Of a stretch of DNA of 9,285 nt, positions 1-4,902 are shown one piece after another. A program made the position numbers and the translations under genes. The notes below the pieces were generated by a model that was not told where the DNA came from, did not search any database, and saw only the letters and a program-made list of their open reading frames with translations. The DNA is from Phycisphaerae bacterium (GTDB lineage Bacteria > Planctomycetota > Phycisphaerae > JAJVII01): positions 1-9,285 of the forward strand of contig JAQTVL010000138.1 of assembly GCA_028706835.1 (NCBI GenBank), in the 5' to 3' direction. Every line of letters begins with the position of its first letter. The stretch's first letter is position 1.

Positions 1-12
1 ACAGGATCACCC

Positions 13-65
13 GGAACCGGGACACGCGGCTCGCGTCGTCGGCCCCTGAGCGTCGGGCCGGTTCC
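13..65 (+). promoter_or_regulatory. Inverted repeat in the leader of the small plus-strand gene
   Basis: The bases ggaaccgg (13-20) are a perfect 8-bp complement of ccggttcc (58-65). Inside them, ggccc (41-45) can pair with gggcc (55-59). In addition, acagga (1-6) is complementary to tcctgt (63-68), so the right arm has two alternative partners. No U-tract follows, so a classical terminator is not supported. This may be a structured 5' leader of the gene at 111, or the tail of something left of the window. No known riboswitch class was recognised. Confidence 0.35.
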
Positions 66-70
66 TGTCG

Positions 71-105
71 GCTCCTTCTGACGGGCGATCACCTCAGAAG
101 GGAGC
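71..105 (+). promoter_or_regulatory. Hairpin that would mask the ribosome binding site of the 111-452 gene
   Basis: The left arm gctccttctga (71-81) pairs with tcagaagggagc (94-105) over 11 bp, with one bulged G and a 12-base loop (82-93). The right arm contains the Shine-Dalgarno stretch agaagggag (96-104), which lies six bases upstream of the ATG at 111. If the RNA folds this way, the ribosome binding site is closed, as in translational switches or thermometers. The pairing is seen directly; regulation is inferred. Confidence 0.45.
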
Positions 106-110
106 ACGTC

Positions 111-452
111 ATGTCCGACATCAGCCCGGTCGGCAACTTGCTCACAAGTTCGCCCCTCCAAATGTTCCTGGACGCAAAAGTTCCCACCGCGACGAACCCG
201 TCGGGGTCTGGAGGCATTCCCCCTGGCAACGGCAACAGCCCGCACGGCATCCCGCCGGGCGGGCTGGACCGAGTCGAGATCAGCGGCCTGGCCAAGCTGC
301 TGTCCAGCCAGCAGGCCGATTCGGAAGGCGGCAGTTTCACGGCGCTGCTGAAGGCTGCGGCGTCGGCCTCCGGGGCTGGACAATCCGGCGGGAGCGCGAA
401 CGATCTCAGTTCGGCGTTGTCCGGCGCCATCGCCCTGTCGCTGATCGCGTGA
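111..452 (+). CDS. Small orphan protein, 113 aa, function unknown
   Basis: This is the only convincing plus-strand gene. A strong ribosome binding site (agaagggag, 96-104) sits six bases before the ATG, which fixes the start. The protein has three parts: an N-terminal segment of about 30 residues; a Gly/Pro/Ser-rich linker (about 31-51) with GIPPG at 35-39 and again at 46-50; and a C-terminal part rich in Ala, Ser, Gly and Leu that ends in a mildly hydrophobic stretch (about 100-113). The piece DRVEISGLAKLLSS (53-66) faintly recalls the DRVEIS-type motif of FlgM-like anti-sigma proteins, but the rest does not, so no function is assigned. There is no signal peptide, transmembrane helix or cysteine. 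It ends with TGA at 450-452, 13 bases from the convergent oppF stop. A short regulatory or structural protein is possible. It is probably a real gene because of its ribosome binding site and sensible end, but its family is not recognised. Confidence 0.65.
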   Translation: MSDISPVGNLLTSSPLQMFLDAKVPTATNPSGSGGIPPGNGNSPHGIPPGGLDRVEISGLAKLLSSQQADSEGGSFTALLKAAASASGAGQSGGSANDLSSALSGAIALSLIA

Positions 453-465
453 GGGTCCGGCGGCA

Positions 466-1494
466 TCACGTGGTCACGATGCACGCCGCGACGTGACCCG
501 GCTCGCCCTGTTTCGGGTCGAGCGTCGGGACGACTGTCTTGCACTCCGGCTTGGCCATGTGGCAGCGCGGGTGATAGGGGCAGCCGCTGGGCGGGCTGAT
601 CGGCGAGGGGACCTCGCCGCCGGGGATGATCCGGGCGCGTTTGCGGTTTGGCTCCGGCCGGGGGGCCGCCGACAGCAACGCGATCGTGTACGGGTGCTTC
701 GGGTTGCCGTAGAGCTCGGGGGCGCTGGCCAACTCGACGATCTTGCCGAGATACATCACCGCGACCACGTCGCAGAAATGCTCCACCACCGCAAGGTTGT
801 GGGCGATGAACGCGTAGCTCAGGCCGAGTTCTTCCTGGAGGTCGTCGAGCAGGTTGAGAATCTGGCTTTGGATCGAGACATCCAGCGCCGACACCGGCTC
901 GTCGCAGATGATCAACTCGGGCTCCAACGCGAGCGCCCGGGCGATGCCGATTCGCTGCCGCTGGCCGCCGGAGAACTCGTGCGGATAGCGGTTCACATGG
1001 TCCGGACTCAGCCCGACGCGCCGCAGCAGCCTGGCCACGCGCTCAGCCAACTCCGCGCCGCGGGCGACGCCGTGGACTTTCAACGGCTCGCTCACGATCG
1101 AGCCGACGGTCATGCGCGGGTTCAGCGACCCAACCGGGTCCTGGAAGATGACCTGTAGATGCCGCCGCATCCGCCGCATCTGCGAGTTCGGCAGGCGAAA
1201 CAGGTCGATCCCCTGGAAGCACACCTGCCCCGCCGTCGGCGGGATCAGCCGAAGAATCGTCCGCGCCGCCGTGGTCTTGCCGCAGCCGCTCTCTCCGACC
1301 AGACCGATGGTCTTGCCTCGCGGCACGTCGAAGCTGATGCCGTCGACCGCTTTAACATGGCCGACTGTCCGCCGCAGGATGCCCTTGCGAACGGGGAAGT
1401 AGGTCTTCAGGTTGCGCACCTGCATGATCGGGTCGGTCACGAGCGTCGACATCGGCGTAAGCATCGGCGGCGTGTGGGTGGTCGCGGTCGTCAT
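466..1494 (-). CDS. oppF: Oligopeptide/dipeptide ABC transporter ATP-binding protein (OppF/DppF type)
   Basis: One of the two cytoplasmic ATPases that power peptide import through the OppB/OppC channel. It has 342 aa, close to the family's usual 330 or so. Motifs seen: Walker A GESGCGKT (67-74), Q-loop Gln118, signature FSGGQRQ (174-180), Walker B LIICDE (194-199) and H-loop His232 in AHNL, where SHDL is the commoner form. The C-terminal extension carries the oligopeptide-family PSGCPYHPRC motif, with cysteines 305, 311, 318 and 338. In related Dpp/Opp ATPases such cysteines bind a [4Fe-4S] cluster, so one is likely here. RRTVGHVKAVDGISF near the N-terminus is typical of OppF rather than OppD. 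The start ATG at 1494 overlaps the upstream TGA as ATGA. GGAGAGG (1505-1511) lies 10 bases upstream. It is the last gene of the operon and converges on the small plus-strand gene. The family is certain; the Opp versus Dpp substrate class is not. Confidence 0.93.
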   Translation of the reverse strand: MTTATTHTPPMLTPMSTLVTDPIMQVRNLKTYFPVRKGILRRTVGHVKAVDGISFDVPRGKTIGLVGESGCGKTTAARTILRLIPPTAGQVCFQGIDLFRLPNSQMRRMRRHLQVIFQDPVGSLNPRMTVGSIVSEPLKVHGVARGAELAERVARLLRRVGLSPDHVNRYPHEFSGGQRQRIGIARALALEPELIICDEPVSALDVSIQSQILNLLDDLQEELGLSYAFIAHNLAVVEHFCDVVAVMYLGKIVELASAPELYGNPKHPYTIALLSAAPRPEPNRKRARIIPGGEVPSPISPPSGCPYHPRCHMAKPECKTVVPTLDPKQGEPGHVAACIVTT

Positions 1495-1928
1495 TGCGTC
1501 ACGTCCTCTCCAACGGCATTCCCCGCAGATTTCGCAGATTTCGCAGATTTTGAATGAGCAAAACGGCGATACTCCAGCGACGGCGAACCGAAGTTGAGCA
1601 GAAAAGCGAGTTCAATCTCGCTGGCGTTCAGGTAGTTCAGCACAATCGCAATTTCCGTCTTCGTCAGCCGTTCCAGAGCCTTTAACTCCACAAGCACACT
1701 GCCGTAGCAGATGAAATCGACCCTGTATTTCGTCTTCAACTGTCTATCGCGGTATTCGATGATCAACTCGACTTCGCGCCGAAACGGAATCCCGCAGGCT
1801 TCAAACTCGATCGCCAATGCTTCCTGGTAGACCGGCTCCAGAAACCCGCAGCCAAGCCGTCGATGCACCTCCATGGCTGCGCCTATGATGGCATACGTTT
1901 GCGGATCACGTTGCCCGTCATCGGTCAT
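1491..1928 (-). CDS. GxxExxY protein, PD-(D/E)XK nuclease-like, 145 aa
   Basis: The protein matches the GxxExxY family, placed in the PD-(D/E)XK nuclease superfamily. The namesake motif is GFLEPVY (28-34). Candidate catalytic residues are intact: Asp71 in YRVDF, then Glu81 and Lys83 in VELKA. The later LNYLNAS and LLNFGSPSLEYRRF blocks are also typical. The cellular role of this family is unknown to me, and it has no known part in peptide transport. ATG at 1928 overlaps the oppD stop (ATGA), with only a weak GGGA upstream. TGA at 1493-1491 overlaps the oppF ATG. The C-terminus shows a KSA triplet repeat (128-136) encoded by the left inverted-repeat arm, and then NAVGEDVTQ, which appears to be the former end of OppD. 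Three sampled 60-base lines are about 51% GC by hand count, against 68-75% in two lines of oppF. It is probably an inserted cassette gene rather than a native operon member. Confidence 0.88.
   Translation of the reverse strand: MTDDGQRDPQTYAIIGAAMEVHRRLGCGFLEPVYQEALAIEFEACGIPFRREVELIIEYRDRQLKTKYRVDFICYGSVLVELKALERLTKTEIAIVLNYLNASEIELAFLLNFGSPSLEYRRFAHSKSAKSAKSAGNAVGEDVTQ
1512..1519. repeat. Possible target-site duplication, left copy
   Basis: aacggcat here and aaccgcat at 1970-1977 are direct repeats, matching 7 of 8, at the outer ends of the inverted repeats. Each shares one base with its arm. A match this short could be chance, but collapsing the two copies restores a sensible oppD reading frame. 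Confidence 0.45.
1519..1548 (+). repeat. Left arm of the cassette inverted repeat
   Basis: The arm begins TTCCCCG and continues as CAGATTTCG-type units of 9 bp, about three copies. It matches the reverse complement of 1941-1970 at 29 of 30 positions; the only difference is T at 1541 against A. Because the unit is three codons long, it encodes the KSAKSAKSA tail of the GxxExxY protein on the minus strand. Confidence 0.9.
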
Positions 1929-3016
1929 GGCCGTTTTCCCATCTGCGTAATCTGCGAAATCTGCGGGGAAACCGCATCGTTCGGCGTCGTGGCCGGGGAT
2001 GACTCGTAACCCTCGACTTTCCAGCAGGCCGCCCAGTGTCCCGGCCGGACTTCGCGCAACTCGGGCTCGACCAACAGGCACTTGCTGTCGCCGCCGCAGC
2101 GGTGGCAGCGAGGATGGAACTTGCAGCCCGACGGGAAATGCAGCGGGTCCGGCACGTTCCCCGGTATGACATCCAACCGCTTCTTCCCTTCGCCCAACCG
2201 GGGGATGCTGTCGAACAGCTTCTGCGTGTAGGGGTGCAGCGGCTCCGCAAACAAATCGCGGACGTCGGCGAACTCCATCAGCTTGCTGGCGTACATGACG
2301 GCCACGCGGTCGGCGTTCTCGGCCACCACACCCAGGTCGTGCGTGATCAGCAGGACCGACAGCCCCTTGTCGACCTGGAGTTTTTTCAGCAGTTCGAGGA
2401 TTTGCGCCTGGATCGTCACGTCGAGCGCGGTCGTCGGCTCGTCGGCGATCAGCAGCGCCGGGTCGCACGACAGCGCCATCGCGATCATCGCCCGCTGCCT
2501 CATGCCGCCGGATAGCTGGTGCGGATACTCGCGCACACGCTGCTCCGGCGCCGGGATGCCCACCTGCCGCAACACATCGACGGCCTTCGCCCACGCCGCT
2601 GCGCCCCGGATGCCCTGGTGCAACTCAACGGCCTCGACGATCTGGTCGCCGATCGTGTAGACGGGGTTCAGGCTGGTCATCGGCTCCTGGAAGATCATCG
2701 CGATGTCGTTGCCGCGGACGTCGCGCATCTCCTTTTCGCTCAACGTCAGCAGATCGCGCACGCCCCGTTCCTTGTCGCGGAACAGCACGCGCCCGGACTC
2801 GATCCGCCCCGGCGGCTGCGGGATCAGCCGAAGGATCGACAGCGCCGACACGCTCTTGCCGCACCCGCTCTCGCCCACGACCGCAAGCGTCTCAGCCGAC
2901 CGGATGTTGTAGGACACGCCGTCGACAGCCTTAACCACGCCGTCCTCGGTGTGGAAGTAGGTCCGCAGATCATCGACGACGAGCAGCGGGTGGCTGTTCG
3001 GGGCGGTTTGGCTCAT
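1925..3016 (-). CDS. oppD: Oligopeptide/dipeptide ABC transporter ATP-binding protein (OppD/DppD type)
   Basis: Second ATPase of the importer, partner of OppF on the cytoplasmic face of the permeases. It has 363 aa. Seen: Walker A GESGCGKS (48-55), Q-loop Gln110 in IFQEPMTSLNP, signature LSGGMRQ (168-174), Walker B LLIADE (188-193) and H-loop His226 in ITHD. The C-terminal FPSGCKFHPRC motif and cysteines 298, 304, 313 and 331 fit the [4Fe-4S] site known from Dpp/Opp ATPases; Cys307 is extra. IFQEPMTSLNP and GMRQRAMIAMAL are typical of OppD. ATG at 3016 overlaps the oppC-2 TGA (ATGA), with GAAGGAAGG about nine bases upstream. The tail after Val349 (SPQISQITQMGKRP) is not family-like and is encoded by the cassette's right arm and inner sequence. 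The inferred ancestral protein would be 355 aa and end GEDVTQ. The ATPase core is unaffected, so the protein is probably functional. Confidence 0.94.
   Translation of the reverse strand: MSQTAPNSHPLLVVDDLRTYFHTEDGVVKAVDGVSYNIRSAETLAVVGESGCGKSVSALSILRLIPQPPGRIESGRVLFRDKERGVRDLLTLSEKEMRDVRGNDIAMIFQEPMTSLNPVYTIGDQIVEAVELHQGIRGAAAWAKAVDVLRQVGIPAPEQRVREYPHQLSGGMRQRAMIAMALSCDPALLIADEPTTALDVTIQAQILELLKKLQVDKGLSVLLITHDLGVVAENADRVAVMYASKLMEFADVRDLFAEPLHPYTQKLFDSIPRLGEGKKRLDVIPGNVPDPLHFPSGCKFHPRCHRCGGDSKCLLVEPELREVRPGHWAACWKVEGYESSPATTPNDAVSPQISQITQMGKRP
1941..1970 (-). repeat. Right arm of the cassette inverted repeat
   Basis: Reverse complement of the left arm, 29 of 30 positions, again about three 9-bp units. 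It lies in the last codons of the present oppD, where it encodes the odd tail SPQISQITQM, and ends 12 bases before the GxxExxY start codon. The same DNA unit is read in a different frame in each arm. Confidence 0.9.
1970..1977. repeat. Possible target-site duplication, right copy
   Basis: Partner of 1512-1519, with one mismatch (C for G). In the oppD frame it encodes the end of Asp347 plus Ala348 and Val349, and the left copy encodes the end of Asn plus Ala-Val in the GxxExxY tail. This suggests both derive from one original Asp-Ala-Val site. Confidence 0.45.
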
Positions 3017-3936
3017 ATCCGCTTGCCTTCCTTCGGGTCGAGCACCTCGCGGATGCCCTCGCCGGTCAAGTAAAAGGCCATCGTCGTCAACAGGATTGCG
3101 ACGCCGGGCCAGATGATCAGCCACCACGCGTCGAGAAGGTACGTCTTGCCATCGGTGATGATGTTGCCCCAACTCGCCTGCGGCGGCTGCACGCCGAAGC
3201 CCAGGAACGACAGCCCGGCCTCGGTCAGAATGGCCCCCGCCACGCCGAGCACCGCCGACACCAGCACCGGCGCCAGCGAATTCGGCAGCAGATGGCTCAG
3301 AATGATCCGCCACGCCGGCACGCCCAACGCCCGCGCCGCCGCCACGTAGTCCATCTCGCGCAGCGTCAGGAACTCCGCCCGAACCAGGCGGGCCAGTTCC
3401 ATCCAGCTCAGCACGCCGATGGCGGCGATGATAACCCAGATGGACGGGCTGACGATGGCCACCAGCGTCAGGATCAACAGGAACGACGGGATGCACAGCA
3501 GCGCGTCGACAAGCCGCATGAGTACGTTGTCGATCCATCCGCCAAAGTATCCCGCCGCAGCCCCGACCAGCACGCCCAAGGCCAGTTCGATGGCCACGGC
3601 GAGGAACCCGACGAACATGGAGATGTAGCTGGCGTTAAGGATGCGGGCGAAGACATCGCGGCCGAACTGGTCGGTCCCCAGGACGTGCGGCCAGCCGGGA
3701 GGCGACAGGCGTTGCGACATGTTCTGTGCGTCCGGGTCGAACGGGATGTGAATGCCCAACCGCGACGTGATGAAGGTCGCGACGGCAACGAAGAACAGGA
3801 CCATGAGAAACCAGAAGGCCAACAGGGCCACCCTGCGCCGCCGGAAGCGCACGACAAACCCGGGGCGCATTCGCGTCGTCTGAACGTCGAGGCCCTCGGC
3901 GAGCGAAGACCCGAAAGTTTTCGCCGGTTCAACCAC
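3013..3936 (-). CDS. oppC: Peptide ABC transporter permease, OppC/DppC type (second set)
   Basis: Inner-membrane permease subunit that pairs with the OppB-type protein encoded just upstream to form the peptide channel. It has 307 aa, against about 300 in the family. Seen: a basic cytoplasmic N-terminus (RFRRRR, 30-35), a first membrane helix about 36-57, the family block LGTDQFGRDVFARIL (86-100), more helices at about 104-130, 144-173, 215-240 and 270-292, and the EAA-type coupling loop from Tyr197 to Asn219 (core ARALGVPAWR) that docks on the ATPases. The start is GTG at 3936: no in-frame ATG occurs before residue 23, and ggag (minus strand, 3943-3946) sits six bases upstream. The gap to the oppB-2 stop is three bases. 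Its TGA overlaps the oppD ATG. Confidence 0.92.
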   Translation of the reverse strand: MVEPAKTFGSSLAEGLDVQTTRMRPGFVVRFRRRRVALLAFWFLMVLFFVAVATFITSRLGIHIPFDPDAQNMSQRLSPPGWPHVLGTDQFGRDVFARILNASYISMFVGFLAVAIELALGVLVGAAAGYFGGWIDNVLMRLVDALLCIPSFLLILTLVAIVSPSIWVIIAAIGVLSWMELARLVRAEFLTLREMDYVAAARALGVPAWRIILSHLLPNSLAPVLVSAVLGVAGAILTEAGLSFLGFGVQPPQASWGNIITDGKTYLLDAWWLIIWPGVAILLTTMAFYLTGEGIREVLDPKEGKRI

Positions 3937-3939
3937 ACA

Positions 3940-4902
3940 TCACTCCAGTCGCACACGCGGGTCCACAACGCTGTACAGCATGTCGGCCAGCAGGTTGCCC
4001 ATGACCACCAGCACCGCGGAGTAGAAATTGATGGCCACCAGCACCGGCAGGTTGCGTTTGCTCAGTGCCTCGTAGGCCAGCCGGCCCATGCCGGGATAGC
4101 TGAAGATTGTCTCTACGATGACCGAGCCCGCGATCATGCCGGCCAGCAGGAAGCCGAAGAACGTTACCATCGGCCGAAGGCTGTTCCGCAGGGCGTGCTT
4201 GTAGTAGACGACCGACTCGGACAGCCCCTTGGCCCGGGCGGTGCGAATGTAGTCTTCGCTGAGCGATTCGATCAGCGACGCCCGCACGTAGCGCGACTGT
4301 ACGGCAACACCGGGCAACGCCAGGACCAGCGCCGGCGCGAACAGGTGCCAACCCGTGTCCAGCGCCTGCTGCCACCAGGACGAGAACTGCATGCCGAACG
4401 TGCCCACGCCGAGGATCGGCACGTAGATGTACTTCACCAGCAGGATGCACAGCATGTAAGACACGAAGAATCCCGGCAGGCTGAGCAGGAAGAACGCCCC
4501 CACCGCCGAGGACGTGTCACGCCACCCGCCGCGGAACCGTGCGCCCGCCACGCCCAGTGGAATACCCATTCCAAACACGAGCACCAGCGAGACCGCGTTG
4601 AGCAGCATCGTCCACGGCAGGCGGTCGACGATCTGCTCGTGGACCGGGCGATCGTTGTAGTCGACGAGTTTGTTGCTGAACAGGTCCTTCATGACCAGGA
4701 AATACTGCGAATACCACGGGTCGTTCAGGTGATACTTGGCCCGACGCGCCTCTTCCGCGGCGGCCAGTTTCTTCGGGCTCATCTCCTCCCCGCCGGCGGT
4801 CTTCGAGCCAGGGGCGAAGCGGATAATCGCAAACGACAGCAGGCTGACAATCGCCAGCAGGATGATCGAGATCGCCAGGCGGCGGACGAGGTAGGTGATC
4901 AC
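3940..4902 (-). CDS. oppB: Peptide ABC transporter permease, OppB/DppB type (second set)
   Basis: Inner-membrane permease partner of the OppC-type protein encoded next. It has 320 aa. The N-terminus YLVRRLAISIILLAIVSLLS is the classic OppB first helix (about 8-28), followed by a periplasmic segment with the loop around APGS (30-33). Further helices lie at about 97-119, 133-156, 185-203, 245-265 and 288-310. The EAA loop (YIRTARAKGL, 218-227, on to Asn240) and the C-terminal VVDPRVRLE block are diagnostic. The start is GTG at 4902, overlapping the TGA of the binding-protein gene as GTGA. ggagg (minus strand, 4910-4914) lies seven bases upstream, which decides this start, since the frame runs open much further upstream by chance. 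It shares its length of 320 aa with OppB-1 but differs widely in sequence. Confidence 0.92.
   Translation of the reverse strand: MITYLVRRLAISIILLAIVSLLSFAIIRFAPGSKTAGGEEMSPKKLAAAEEARRAKYHLNDPWYSQYFLVMKDLFSNKLVDYNDRPVHEQIVDRLPWTMLLNAVSLVLVFGMGIPLGVAGARFRGGWRDTSSAVGAFFLLSLPGFFVSYMLCILLVKYIYVPILGVGTFGMQFSSWWQQALDTGWHLFAPALVLALPGVAVQSRYVRASLIESLSEDYIRTARAKGLSESVVYYKHALRNSLRPMVTFFGFLLAGMIAGSVIVETIFSYPGMGRLAYEALSKRNLPVLVAINFYSAVLVVMGNLLADMLYSVVDPRVRLE

Larger units (their letters stand above)
1519..1970. mobile_element. Inverted-repeat-bounded GxxExxY cassette inserted at the 3' end of oppD
   Basis: A 452-bp segment is bounded by 30-bp inverted repeats and holds nearly the whole GxxExxY gene. Subterminal aaaacggc (1560-1567) is mirrored by gccgtttt (1930-1937), which extends the end symmetry. 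An 8-bp direct repeat with one mismatch spans the outer ends: aacggcat (1512-1519) and aaccgcat (1970-1977). Deleting the segment with one direct-repeat copy gives an open OppD frame ending NDAVGEDVTQ, with its stop overlapping the oppF ATG. No transposase is encoded. The only protein is the nuclease-like one, so movement would need that protein, a host factor or a partner elsewhere. The repeats and frames are seen directly; insertion is inferred. Confidence 0.7.

Noticed and set aside
472..498. 7-bp inverted repeat (ggtcacg / cgtgacc) with a 13-base loop near the convergent gene ends, considered as a terminator
   Set aside because: The stem is short, the loop long, it lies inside the oppF coding end, and no U-tract follows. 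It is likely chance.
1519..1970. Short repeats considered as a CRISPR array
   Set aside because: The 9-bp units are directly tandem without spacers, and the two arms are inverted copies around a gene.
1929..2594. Upstream extension of the GxxExxY reading frame
   Set aside because: The part upstream of 1928 is an alternate frame of oppD. The family N-terminus begins at the ATG at 1928.
3016..3538. Upstream extension of the OppD frame
   Set aside because: It overlaps the oppC-2 coding region and has no ATPase similarity. The ATG at 3016 is coupled and family-like.
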